The position numbers and the translations under genes are program-made. A stretch of DNA of 64,000 nt from CAYVUV01 sp964455095. GTDB lineage: Bacteria; Desulfobacterota; Binatia; HRBIN30; CADEER01. The stretch is taken from assembly GCA_964455095.1 (NCBI GenBank), contig CAYVUV010000370.1, positions 1 to 64,000 of the forward strand, written 5' to 3'. Below, in pieces: positions 23,191-30,810 of the stretch. The stretch's first letter is position 1. Every line of letters begins with the position of its first letter. Below the pieces are notes generated by a model that worked only from the letters and a program-made list of their open reading frames with translations, ran no database searches and had not been told where the DNA came from.

Positions 23191-23923
23191 GAGTCAAGGA
23201 TACCGGCCCGTTGTGCGTAATGCTCGCGGAAAAATAGCCCTGCGCCTGCCCCCCACCCGGGTGCGCCACCTGCAGCGCCAACTGCTCGCCTGGTACCGCC
23301 GGCACGCCCGCGACCTGCCGTGGCGGCGGACGCGGGACCCCTACCGCATCCTGGTCTCGGAGGTCATGCTGCAACAGACCCAGGTCGACCGGGTGGTCAA
23401 GTTCTACCGGCCATTTCTGCGCCGCTACCCGACCTTCGCGGCCCTGGCGGCCGCCTCTGAGCCGATGGTGCGTGAATCCTGGGACGGCCTCGGTTACTAC
23501 GCCCGCGCTCGCAACCTGCATCGCACCGCCCAACTCGTCGTCGGCGAGCACGGCGGGCGCCTGCCGGACGAGGCAGCCACCATCCGCCGTCTGCCCGGCA
23601 TCGGCCGTTATACGGCGGGCGCGGTGCTCAGCATCGCCTACGGCCAGGACGCCGCCATCCTCGACACCAACGCTGCCCGCGTGCTGGCGCGGGTCTTCGG
23701 CGTGCGCGCCCGCGGCGGCAAGGCGCGGCTACATGGCCGCCTCTGGGAGGTAGCGGAACGGGTAACGCCCGCCGGGCGGGCCGACCTTTTCAACCAGGCG
23801 ATCATGGACGTCGGCGCCACCATCTGCCGCCCGCGCAACCCCGAATGCCCGCGCTGCCCGCTGCGCCGCGACTGCGTCTATCGGGCGAAGACTCTGCCCG
23901 AGAGGAATGCGAAGCACGGATGA
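23189..23923 (+). CDS. mutY: A/G-specific adenine glycosylase, short form lacking the NUDIX-like domain
   Basis: A 244-residue DNA glycosylase of the HhH-GPD superfamily that removes adenine mispaired with 8-oxoguanine. Visible are Glu58 in SEVMLQQTQ, the helix-hairpin-helix LPGIGRYTAGAV, catalytic Asp159 in LDTNAARVLARV and a four-cysteine iron-sulphur site (Cys213, 220, 223, 229). The frame stops just after the cluster. The C-terminal domain that recognises 8-oxoguanine in E. coli MutY (about 350 residues) is therefore absent, as in some other bacteria. The start is uncertain: ATG 23189 overlaps the divergent YiiX-like start, and GTG 23213 is an alternative. Confidence 0.85.
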   Translation: MSQGYRPVVRNARGKIALRLPPTRVRHLQRQLLAWYRRHARDLPWRRTRDPYRILVSEVMLQQTQVDRVVKFYRPFLRRYPTFAALAAASEPMVRESWDGLGYYARARNLHRTAQLVVGEHGGRLPDEAATIRRLPGIGRYTAGAVLSIAYGQDAAILDTNAARVLARVFGVRARGGKARLHGRLWEVAERVTPAGRADLFNQAIMDVGATICRPRNPECPRCPLRRDCVYRAKTLPERNAKHG

Positions 23924-23954
23924 ACGCGGATGGGCAGGGGTTTCCGGATCAGGG

Positions 23955-25409
23955 CTAATCGCCGAGTAGCCGCGTGATCACCATCGTCGCCGCGGCGACG
24001 GCGAAAATCAGGTAGAAGCCGCTCACGCCGACCATGATGGCGGTGCGCAGGGCCGACGGGCGGAAGGGCGGCGGCAGGTAGCGGCGGTTGATCAGGATCG
24101 TCAGCGGCGCGTACACGGCCATGGCGATGCCGCCGAAGAAGCCGGCGCTGAGCAGAAACAGAATCGGTGGGATTGTCTCGTAGAGATAGGTGAGCAACAT
24201 GCCGATGGCGATCCACGCCGCGGCGACGCCGCCGTACCAGGTGCTGACATGGGCGCGCCGCGCCCAGCGAAAGTTGGTGTGCAGGATGTCGGCGCAGCTG
24301 CGCGCCACGCCGTCGATCAGCGTCAACTGAGTCGAGAACAGACAGGCCACGCCGACGATGAGAAAGATGTACTTGCCGAAGGTTCCCCACGTCGATGCGA
24401 GGATGGTGGCTTCCTGCCACACCAGCAGCTCCTGCTCGGGCACCATACCGAGCGGATGCAGCACCGCCAGCGCGCCGACGATGAACAGCAGGATGGTGAA
24501 GCTGTTCAGGAACCAGAAGAAGAACACCTGGTCCATCGTCAGGTGGCGCATCCAGGTGCGCCAGCGGGCGCGGTTCTCCGCCGTGTCGCGGATGCGAAAG
24601 CCGAGGTCGGTCGAGCGCTCCTCGCTGCCGCGCAGCGGGTTGACCACCTTCGGCATCAGCGCGCCCATGCCCCAGCCCTTGTCGCGGATATAGAAACAGA
24701 AGAACAGGTTGGCGGTGCCGCCGGCGCCGGCGAAGACGATCGAGGCGAACAGCTCGTAGCCGGGCATCGCCGGATCTTTGTACGGAATGTTGATCATGCC
24801 GCGGCCGAGCTCGAGCCAGGTGTCGGCCGTGGTGACCGAAGCGGCGATGCCGATCAGGCCGAGCGTGATGATCACCACCAGCGCCTCGACCGTGTACTCG
24901 ATCGATCGGTAGACGGTCTTAGGTCCGAAAAGCACCGCTGCGACGCCGGCAAATGTGATCGCCGTCCACTGCGTCGGCGAGCCCCAACCGTCCGGACCAA
25001 CGACCAACACCTTCAGCGCGCCGCCGCAGGTGCGCGCCCAGCCCGGCACGATCCAGCCGACGACGTTGAGGCCGAGGAACACCCACGGAAAGACGCGCGA
25101 CAGCCGGGCATAGCCGGTGTACACGCTCTCGCCGGTGGCCAGCGTGTAGCGGCCGATCTCGAGGTTGAGCCAGAGCTGGATGAACACGCCGAGCATCGCG
25201 GCCCAGGTCATCGCGGCGCCGTAGCCGGCGGTGAGGCGCGGCCAGACGATCAGCTCGCCGGCGCCGATCGACAAACCGACCAGCACCGCGCCCGGCCCGA
25301 CCAGCTCCCAGAAGCTGGTCGGCAGCGCCGGCAGGTCGCCTTCCTTGAAATGGGCGAACTGCAGCCGCACCTGATCCGATGGCTGACGCGCTGTCGGCTC
25401 AGGGCGCAT
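23955..25409 (-). CDS. Nramp-related membrane transporter without the canonical DPGN motif
   Basis: A 484-residue protein with about 11-12 transmembrane helices in the LeuT-like Nramp (COG1914) arrangement. The first helix reads GPGAVLVGLSIGAGELIVWP, so the metal-binding DPGN of MntH is replaced by SIGAGE. The helix 6 region reads FAGAGGTANLFFCFYIRD instead of carrying the Met-Pro-His motif. It therefore belongs to an Nramp-related branch whose substrate cannot be assumed to be manganese or iron. A GGTGAG ribosome-binding site precedes the ATG. It ends 31 bases from the end of mutY and is probably monocistronic. Confidence 0.8.
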   Translation of the reverse strand: MRPEPTARQPSDQVRLQFAHFKEGDLPALPTSFWELVGPGAVLVGLSIGAGELIVWPRLTAGYGAAMTWAAMLGVFIQLWLNLEIGRYTLATGESVYTGYARLSRVFPWVFLGLNVVGWIVPGWARTCGGALKVLVVGPDGWGSPTQWTAITFAGVAAVLFGPKTVYRSIEYTVEALVVIITLGLIGIAASVTTADTWLELGRGMINIPYKDPAMPGYELFASIVFAGAGGTANLFFCFYIRDKGWGMGALMPKVVNPLRGSEERSTDLGFRIRDTAENRARWRTWMRHLTMDQVFFFWFLNSFTILLFIVGALAVLHPLGMVPEQELLVWQEATILASTWGTFGKYIFLIVGVACLFSTQLTLIDGVARSCADILHTNFRWARRAHVSTWYGGVAAAWIAIGMLLTYLYETIPPILFLLSAGFFGGIAMAVYAPLTILINRRYLPPPFRPSALRTAIMVGVSGFYLIFAVAAATMVITRLLGD

Positions 25410-25533
25410 GGCTCACCAACACTCCTCTGCCAACCTCAAGCGGCACCACGAGCGCCCTCCCGCGCGTCGCCAATACCCGCATTGCTCGCCGCGAATCAAC
25501 CGCGACCTGCCCCCGAACGCCGGCCCGCGCGCG

Positions 25534-25563
25534 TTGACAACGCCGCGCGGTGGGTCGTAGACG
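25534..25563 (+). promoter_or_regulatory. Candidate sigma-70 promoter of the LLM oxidoreductase gene
   Basis: A perfect -35 TTGACA (25534-25539) is followed after 18 bases by a weak -10 TAGACG (25558-25563). The GTG start lies 38 bases downstream. Confidence 0.4.
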
Positions 25564-25601
25564 CTACCCATGGCGAAGCGGCAGACGGTCAGGGAGGCGC
25601 T

Positions 25602-26543
25602 GTGGCGGCAGTGAAGTTTGGTCTGTTCTTCCCGCAGGTCGGGTTGAGCTTTGCGGCGATCAAGGAGCGGGCGCAACTGGCCGATCGGCTCGGATTCGAT
25701 TCCATCCTGTTCGTCGATCACATGTGGAGCCGCGGCCTGCCCGACGTCGATCACCTCGAGGCGTGGACGGTGATGACGGCGACGGCGGTGGTGACCGAGC
25801 GCATCCGCGTCGGGGCACTGGTGCTGTGCAACTCGTACCGCAACCCGGCGCTGCTGGCGAAGATGGCCTCCAGTCTCGACGCGCTCAGCAACGGCCGCGT
25901 CGTACTCGGCCTCGGCGCCGGATGGATGGATGAGGAGTACCGCGCCTACGGCTATCCGTTCCCGCGCGTGCGCGCCCGCATCGAGCAGCTCGAGGAGGGC
26001 ATCGAGGTCATCAAGCGCCTGTTCGCCGAACCGCGCGCGACCTTTGAGGGCAAGTACTATCACATCGAGGAAGCCGCCAATCTGCCCAAGCCGATCCAGC
26101 GCCCGCATCCGCCGATCCTCATCGGCGGGGCAGGGGAGAAGCGCCTGCTGCCGGTCGTGGCGCGCCATGCCGACATCTGGAACTGCCCCAACAACCACGC
26201 CACGGAGCTGCCGCGCCGTCTCGCCGTGCTGCGCGAGCACTGCCGCGCGATCGGCCGCGATGCGGCCGAGATCGAGGTCTCGGAGCAATGCATCGTCGTG
26301 CTCGGTCGCGACGAGAGCCACTTCAAACGCCAGTGGGACGCCGCGCAGCGCACCATCGGCGCCGTCTTCGACCTCGAGAAGACGGCCTACGCCGGCACGC
26401 CCGCGCAGGTGGCCGAACAGCTCAGCGCCCGCGTCGCCCAGGGCGTGACGTTCTTCACCTTCCTGCTCAGCGACTTCCACGCCGCCGAGAGCTTGGAGCT
26501 GTTCGCCCAGGCCGTCGTCCCGGCGGTCGCCAGCGCGGGCTGA
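25602..26543 (+). CDS. LLM-class (luciferase-like) F420- or flavin-dependent oxidoreductase
   Basis: A 313-residue TIM-barrel protein of the bacterial luciferase superfamily. Family features include the N-terminal strand KFGLFFPQVG, DSILFVDHMW, VGALVLCNSYRNPALLAKMASSLD, the cofactor-region GRVVLGLGAGWMDEEY and the PPILIGGAG turn. Such enzymes use coenzyme F420H2 or FMNH2, and the choice cannot be settled from sequence by eye. The GTG at 25602 is chosen because AGGGAGG ends four bases upstream; a second in-frame GTG at 25611 is less well spaced. It converges on the LysR gene with one base between stops. Confidence 0.88.
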   Translation: MAAVKFGLFFPQVGLSFAAIKERAQLADRLGFDSILFVDHMWSRGLPDVDHLEAWTVMTATAVVTERIRVGALVLCNSYRNPALLAKMASSLDALSNGRVVLGLGAGWMDEEYRAYGYPFPRVRARIEQLEEGIEVIKRLFAEPRATFEGKYYHIEEAANLPKPIQRPHPPILIGGAGEKRLLPVVARHADIWNCPNNHATELPRRLAVLREHCRAIGRDAAEIEVSEQCIVVLGRDESHFKRQWDAAQRTIGAVFDLEKTAYAGTPAQVAEQLSARVAQGVTFFTFLLSDFHAAESLELFAQAVVPAVASAG

Positions 26544-26544
26544 C

Positions 26545-27432
26545 CTACTGGATATCCTCGCGCTTGAGGATGTCGATGAACTTCACCGCCGCGGGCGACA
26601 GTTGGCGCCCGCGCTTGTGGATGATGCCGAGCGGGCGCAGCAGGGTCTCGTCGGAGAGCCGCACGACCTTCAGCGTGCCGTGCTCGACCTCGTGTTGGAC
26701 AGCGGGCAGCGGGACGATGGCCAGGCCCTGGCCGATCTCGACGGCGCGCTTGATGGTCTCGATGTTGTCGTACTCGGCGCTGTACTGCACGTTGATGTGG
26801 TGCGAGCGCAGCATCTGGTCGGTGGCCTTGCGCGTCGCGATGTCGCGCTCGTAGCCGATCAGCATCTCGCCCTCGAGCTTGGCCACCGGCACGCGCTTGA
26901 GGCTGGCGAGCGGGTGATTCGGCGGACAGGCGACGACCAGATGGTCGTCGCGGATCGGCGTTACCACGATCTGCGGGTGGCGCTGCGGATAGGCGACGAT
27001 GCCGAGGTCGATCTGGCCGGCGATGACGTTCTCGTAAATCTTGTTGGGCCGCGAGTATTCGACGTGGACGTTGACCTCGGGGTAGTTGCGCAGGTACTCC
27101 TTCATGTACGCCGGCAGCTCGTGCAAGCCGACGCTGTAGACGATCGCTACGCGCAGATGCCCGCCAATCACCTCACAGCTGTGCTGCAGCTCCGCCTCGA
27201 CCTCGCGGTAGCGGTCGATGATCTCGCGGCTGGCGTGGTAGAGGATCTCACCCTGCGGCGTCGGCTTGGCCCCGCCGCGGCTGCGTTCCAGCAACTTGCA
27301 GCGGTACTTCGCCTCGAGCGCCCGCAGCTGCTGGCTGACGGCGGACTGAGTGATGAAATTCTGCGAGGCGGCGGTGGAGAAACTGCCCGTCTCGACAACG
27401 TCGCAAAACACCTTCAGCGTCTCGATATGCAT
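26545..27432 (-). CDS. LysR-family transcriptional regulator
   Basis: A 295-residue regulator. The N-terminal winged helix-turn-helix (MHIETLKVFCDVVETGSFS, ITQSAVSQQLRALE) is followed by a linker helix and a periplasmic-binding-type effector domain (about residues 90-295). It resembles the CysL/CbbR branch, which often controls sulphur or carbon assimilation, but the target here is not evident. The ATG at 27432 starts the standard LysR N-terminus; an ATG four codons upstream (27444) is possible. Its 3' end converges on the LLM gene, and it is divergent from the following small gene, which could be a target. Confidence 0.93.
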   Translation of the reverse strand: MHIETLKVFCDVVETGSFSTAASQNFITQSAVSQQLRALEAKYRCKLLERSRGGAKPTPQGEILYHASREIIDRYREVEAELQHSCEVIGGHLRVAIVYSVGLHELPAYMKEYLRNYPEVNVHVEYSRPNKIYENVIAGQIDLGIVAYPQRHPQIVVTPIRDDHLVVACPPNHPLASLKRVPVAKLEGEMLIGYERDIATRKATDQMLRSHHINVQYSAEYDNIETIKRAVEIGQGLAIVPLPAVQHEVEHGTLKVVRLSDETLLRPLGIIHKRGRQLSPAAVKFIDILKREDIQ

Positions 27433-27536
27433 GGCTACGATCATTTCTGCGGGGCAAACGGGGTGATGTCAAGAAGGCCTCCTAATGCACCTGCTGCTCC
27501 AGGCCTGTCCGCCCGGACGCAACCACGCCAGCGCCA

Positions 27537-27857
27537 ATGCCCAAACGCCACCCCAGCACCGGCCGCTCGGTAAAGTCGACCCGCCTCCTCGACGGCTGGG
27601 GCATCGAGCGCACGCTCGCCAGCGGGGCGAAGCTGGCGCTGGTCGGCCTCACTTACGAGCTGGGCGATGGGCGCGTCACGCGAGTCGCATTCCACCGCGA
27701 CGACGAGCAGCGGCTCTGCGTCGGCTATGCGGTCGAGCGCGACGGCCACTGGGAGATCGAGGAATCGGAGCCGTTTTCCACCCGCGCGCTGGGCTACTAC
27801 CAGCGCTACATCAGGCGCAAGCGGGCGCGCGTGCCGGACGAAGACGAAGAGGGCTGA
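27537..27857 (+). CDS. Hypothetical protein, 106 residues, beta-rich
   Basis: Not recognised. The sequence alternates short strands (LALVGLTYELGDGRVTRVAFHRDD, RLCVGYAVERDGHWEIEE) and ends in a helix rich in Tyr and Arg (ALGYYQRYIRRKR) and an acidic tail. No signal peptide, transmembrane segment or cysteine motif is present, so it is probably a small cytosolic protein. It lies divergently from the LysR regulator and 56 bases before fluC, from which it is separated by a hairpin. The composition matches surrounding coding sequence and the overlapping longer frames look like shadows. Confidence 0.6.
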   Translation: MPKRHPSTGRSVKSTRLLDGWGIERTLASGAKLALVGLTYELGDGRVTRVAFHRDDEQRLCVGYAVERDGHWEIEESEPFSTRALGYYQRYIRRKRARVPDEDEEG

Positions 27858-27860
27858 GCG

Positions 27861-27889
27861 CGCAGCGGGCGCCGCGGTTGCCCGCTGCG
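27861..27889 (+). terminator. Hairpin after the 106-residue gene
   Basis: CGCAGCGGGC / GCCCGCTGCG, a perfect 10-base stem with a 9-base loop, begins three bases after the stop codon. No T-run follows. It separates this gene from fluC. Confidence 0.55.
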
Positions 27890-27913
27890 GCGCGGCGTCC
27901 TACAAGCAGCGCC

Positions 27914-28288
27914 ATGTGGCGCGTGCTGTTGGTCGGGCTCGGCGGGATGGTCGGCTCCGTGGCGCGCTATTTGATCTCCGGGCGCGTGCAGGTCCTGATC
28001 GACTCGGCCTTTCCCCTCGGCACGATGGTGGTCAACGTCGCCGGCAGTTTCGCCCTCGGTCTGATCCTGGCGCTGTCGCTCGAGCGCGGCATGCTGGGAG
28101 TGGACCTGCGCCTGTTGCTCGCCGTCGGGTTCTGCGGCGGCTTCACGACCATGTCGACGTTCAGCTTCGAGGCGCTCTCGCTGCTGCAGCAGGGGCTGAC
28201 CGGGTTGGCGCTGGGGTACGTCGCGGCGACGCTCGGCGTGTGTCTGCTCGCCACCTGGTGCGGCATCGCGGCTGGACGCGCGCTCTGA
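27914..28288 (+). CDS. fluC: Fluoride ion channel FluC (CrcB)
   Basis: A 124-residue protein with four transmembrane helices, the length of dual-topology Fluc channels that export fluoride. Signature elements are GGMVGSVARYLIS, the helix-breaking GTMVVNVAGSFALG with its conserved Asn and the phenylalanine-box region GFCGGFTTMSTFSFE. No fluoride riboswitch was found upstream: only 56 bases separate it from the previous gene and these are dominated by a hairpin. The glyoxalase-fold gene follows 22 bases later on the same strand. Confidence 0.93.
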   Translation: MWRVLLVGLGGMVGSVARYLISGRVQVLIDSAFPLGTMVVNVAGSFALGLILALSLERGMLGVDLRLLLAVGFCGGFTTMSTFSFEALSLLQQGLTGLALGYVAATLGVCLLATWCGIAAGRAL

Positions 28289-28310
28289 CGACCGAGAAGG
28301 AGTCGCATCC

Positions 28311-28661
28311 ATGCAACCGACCCAGCTCCATCACTCGTCGATCCGCGTCGCCGACCTGGCGCGCTCGCGCGCCTTCTACGAAGGACTGCTCGGGCTCAGC
28401 CAGATCGAGCGGCCCAACTTCGGCTTCCCCGGCGTCTGGTACGGCATCGGCACCGGCCAACTGCACCTGATCCAGGGCGAAGCCAAGCCGATGCCGCTCG
28501 ATCCGTCCGGACCGCACTTCGCCATCGCCGTCGCCGACCTCGACGAAGCGCGCCGCGAGCTCGCCGCCGCAGGCGCCGAAGTCCTCGACCCCGGCGGCCT
28601 GCAACTCTGGGTGCGCGACCCCGACGGCTACACCGTCGAGCTTACCGCCCCGCCGCGCTGA
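28311..28661 (+). CDS. VOC-superfamily (glyoxalase-fold) protein
   Basis: A 116-residue single-module protein of the vicinal oxygen chelate superfamily. It shows the paired beta-alpha-beta-beta-beta repeats: HHSSIRVADLARSRAFYEGLLGL at the start and FAIAVADLDEARRELAAAGAEV in the second half, with a metal-site-like DPDGYTVEL at the end. Possible roles are glyoxalase, dioxygenase or resistance enzyme, and none can be chosen. AGAAGGAG lies 10 bases before the ATG. It probably forms a transcript with fluC. Confidence 0.88.
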   Translation: MQPTQLHHSSIRVADLARSRAFYEGLLGLSQIERPNFGFPGVWYGIGTGQLHLIQGEAKPMPLDPSGPHFAIAVADLDEARRELAAAGAEVLDPGGLQLWVRDPDGYTVELTAPPR

Positions 28662-28690
28662 GCCGTGACATCGTCTGCTTTCTCCCAACG

Positions 28691-28714
28691 GGAGGGCGAG
28701 GCTCCTGCCGAGCC
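28691..28714. repeat. REP-like palindromic element
   Basis: A GGAGGGCGA sequence runs into GGCTC-N5-GAGCC (28700-28714). It resembles short dispersed palindromes common in GC-rich genomes. Only this copy is seen in the window, so repeat status is unproven. Confidence 0.3.
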
Positions 28715-28756
28715 GTGCCCCAATGTGTCGGAAATGTGCGGACCCGAGCAGTACCC

Positions 28757-29380
28757 ATGAGCACCGTCAAGCGCGCCCGGGCCGTGATCTACGACGCCGC
28801 CATCGTCAACCTGACGGCGGGATGGTATCGCGCCGTCCTGCAGCGGCTGCCGCCGGGGTGCCGGCTGCTCGACATCGGTATCGGCACCGGCAGCGCGTTG
28901 CTGGCCAATGCCGACATGCTGGTCGACAAGCAGCTCCACATCACCGGCGTCGACATCGACGCCGCGTACGTCGAACGCTGCAACCGCGCGGTGGCGCAGC
29001 GCGGCCTCACCGAGCGCGTCACGGCGCGGCTCGAGTCGGTCTACGACCACCGCGGCGGCCCCTACGACGCCGCTTACTTCAGCGCCAGCTTCATGTTGCT
29101 CCCCGACCCACCGCACGCCCTGCGCCATGTGAGCTCGCTGCTGGTCCCCGGCGCGCCGCTGTTCTTCACCCAGACCTTCGAACACGAACGCTCGCGCGCC
29201 GTCGAGGTCTTCAAGCCGCTGCTGCGCCTGCTCACCACCATCGACTTCGGCCGCGTCACCTACGAAGCCGACTTCCGCAACGCCCTCGCTGCCGGCGACG
29301 TGGAGCTCGAAGAATTCGCAACCCTGGCCGCTGGCCGCCGCCGATCCGGAGTGCTCGCCGTGGCGCGCGGCCGAGTTTGA
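28757..29380 (+). CDS. Class I SAM-dependent methyltransferase
   Basis: A 207-residue Rossmann-fold methyltransferase. Motif I is LLDIGIGTGSALL at about residues 38-50, the acidic ribose-binding residue is in ITGVDIDAAY and the post-motif region is YDAAYFSASFMLLPDP. The length and the C-terminal HVSSLLVPGAPLFFTQTF match small-molecule or lipid methyltransferases, but the substrate is unknown. ATG 28757 is chosen because upstream residues are not conserved in style and match the intergenic palindrome. The next gene is convergent. Confidence 0.85.
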   Translation: MSTVKRARAVIYDAAIVNLTAGWYRAVLQRLPPGCRLLDIGIGTGSALLANADMLVDKQLHITGVDIDAAYVERCNRAVAQRGLTERVTARLESVYDHRGGPYDAAYFSASFMLLPDPPHALRHVSSLLVPGAPLFFTQTFEHERSRAVEVFKPLLRLLTTIDFGRVTYEADFRNALAAGDVELEEFATLAAGRRRSGVLAVARGRV

Positions 29381-29404
29381 CCCACGGATCGCGCTCGCCT
29401 GCGA

Positions 29405-30307
29405 TCAGCCGACTCGCATGATGACCAGATGAGCCGAGACCGGGCGAGTGCCGCCGGCGAGCGGGGAGATCGTCAGTGCCATCGCGTTGCCGGCGGGATT
29501 TCTGATGGTGAGGATGGAGTTGATGACGGTCGTTGACACTATGACCGTGTTCGAAATCTGGCTGGTGCCGGTTGCACGCCCCGCCACGGTATATGCCAGG
29601 TCGGCGCCGTTGAGCGTGAGGATCAGCTGACCCTGATCGAGGACGCTCACCTGGAAGGTCACCAGATAGGTTCCAATCGCCGCCAGATTGAACGTGCTCG
29701 AACCGGTTCGAGTGATCGTTCCCGCGGCCGGGCCGTCCTGTGGAAACGATACGTCGGTTCCAGGCGCGACCATCGCCGCGTTGTCGGGGGGCATGAGCGC
29801 GAAGAAGTCTGCGAACTCGCCGGTCGCGCCGCCTGGACCCGAGGGGCCTGACGGGCCTGACGCGCCGCCTGGACCCGAGGGGCCTGACGGGCCTGACGCG
29901 CCGGGATCGCCTGGCGCACCCGGCCCTCCGGCAGTGCCGGCGGGCCCTGAAGGACCGCTCGGGCCGGCCGGTCCGGCGGGAAACGCGCTGCACTGTCCCA
30001 ACAGCCCGGTACCTGCATCGAAGCAGACGGCGTTGTCCTGCGGCGTGCTGGTCGGAAGACGCGGCACCTGGATGTCACCGTTCGTCCCGTCGATCAGCAA
30101 ACGAAGCTGTGCCCCGGTGCTGTCGAAGACGGTGAAGTTGCCGCCCGGCGGCGTGCGTGTCTCCACGTCCGCGGCCTGAGAGGTGCCGGTGAAACCCGCA
30201 CAGAGAATCGCGCCTGAGATCATCGCCAGGAAGAAGCTCCGTGTCCGGGGCGACCTCTTCATCGTGGGCGTCGCGGTTGCACACGTGGCCGGATGACATG
30301 CGTTCAT
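29405..30307 (-). CDS. Secreted collagen-like protein with BclA-type C-terminal head
   Basis: A 300-residue protein with a long n-region and signal peptide (hydrophobic run FFLAMISGAILCAGF, cleavage near SQA-AD). Next comes a beta-structured segment (about 48-108), a Gly-X-Y collagen-like tract (about 111-160) and a 135-residue C-terminal domain. That domain (ADFFALMPPDNAAMVAPGT, GTYLVTFQVSV, LTLNGADLAYTV, ending HLVIMRV) resembles the trimerising C1q/TNF-like head of BclA exosporium glycoproteins of Bacillota. AAGGGAG precedes ATG 30307 by seven bases; ATG 30262 is an alternative. The start overlaps the stop of the upstream CTERM-like gene, so the two are coupled. A surface fibre is the likely role. 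Confidence 0.8.
   Translation of the reverse strand: MNACHPATCATATPTMKRSPRTRSFFLAMISGAILCAGFTGTSQAADVETRTPPGGNFTVFDSTGAQLRLLIDGTNGDIQVPRLPTSTPQDNAVCFDAGTGLLGQCSAFPAGPAGPSGPSGPAGTAGGPGAPGDPGASGPSGPSGPGGASGPSGPSGPGGATGEFADFFALMPPDNAAMVAPGTDVSFPQDGPAAGTITRTGSSTFNLAAIGTYLVTFQVSVLDQGQLILTLNGADLAYTVAGRATGTSQISNTVIVSTTVINSILTIRNPAGNAMALTISPLAGGTRPVSAHLVIMRVG
29825..29896 (-). repeat. Two tandem 36-base repeats in the collagen tract
   Basis: Two identical 36-base units (29825-29860 and 29861-29896) plus a partial third encode the 12-residue Gly-X-Y unit SGPSGPSGPGGA. Identical copies at DNA level suggest recent slippage or recombination, so copy number may vary between strains. Confidence 0.85.
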
Positions 30308-30810
30308 GAACTTGCTCCCTTCGTATGCGCGCGCCGCAGCGCGGTCTCATGGCGGAACCGCCGCGCGGCAAGCCCCAACAGCACGGCCAGCAGTGCGATC
30401 AATCCACCAGCTCCCATCGCCGGCACCGGCGCCGGTGCTGGCTCAGCGCAGGCCGGGTTGCCCGGTAGGGCGGTAGCCCCCTCAGGGTTGTACTGGCCGG
30501 CCGGATTGACGGTGAAGTCGCCGGCGACGCTGAACGATCCGGAGCCTCCGTTCAGCACTCCACCCGGGAGCACCGAAAGGTTGCGCACGTTGAGCAAGGT
30601 GCCCTGGTCGAGGTTCAGCGTGCCGGCGATGAAGAGGTCGGTACAACCGAGATCGAGCGACCCGCCGCTCAGGCTGACGACACCGCCCGCTCCGATCGTT
30701 TCGTCCGCAGATGCGGATGTCGCGACCGCGACGACCAGAAGGCCGGCCGAGCACAATCGCGTCAACCGACGGCAGGCGAGCGTTGAGCGCTTTGTGATGC
30801 AACCTCCCAT
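30304..30810 (-). CDS. Secreted protein with CTERM-like sorting tail
   Basis: A 168-residue protein with a signal peptide (LTRLCSAGLLVVAVATSASA) and a repetitive beta-type body (GAGGVVSLSGGSLDLG, AGTLNLDQGTLLNV), suggesting a small beta-helix. Near the C-terminus is a tripartite tail: a Pro-rich PAPAPVPAMGAGG, a hydrophobic helix (LIALLAVLLGLAA) and an Arg cluster (RRFRHE). The tail resembles exosortase- or IPTL-CTERM-type sorting signals, although the exact PEP or IPTL motif is not present and about 13 further residues follow. GGAGGGG lies five bases before ATG 30810. Its TGA overlaps the collagen-like start (ATGA). Confidence 0.75.
   Translation of the reverse strand: MGGCITKRSTLACRRLTRLCSAGLLVVAVATSASADETIGAGGVVSLSGGSLDLGCTDLFIAGTLNLDQGTLLNVRNLSVLPGGVLNGGSGSFSVAGDFTVNPAGQYNPEGATALPGNPACAEPAPAPVPAMGAGGLIALLAVLLGLAARRFRHETALRRAHTKGASS

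Noticed and set aside
22240..23923. Cell-wall recycling and repair link between the YiiX-like hydrolase and mutY because their starts overlap
   Set aside because: Divergent overlap is common in compact genomes and no functional link between the families is known.
27858..27913. Fluoride riboswitch upstream of fluC
   Set aside because: The gap is only 56 bases, is dominated by a simple hairpin and lacks the conserved riboswitch core.
27485..27913. N-terminal extension of FluC from an upstream start
   Set aside because: The extra 143 residues are low-complexity Arg/Ala sequence overlapping another gene; FluC channels start directly before the first helix.
29825..29935. CRISPR-like repeat array
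   Set aside because: The repeats are directly adjacent without spacers, in frame and encode Gly-X-Y units of a collagen-like protein.
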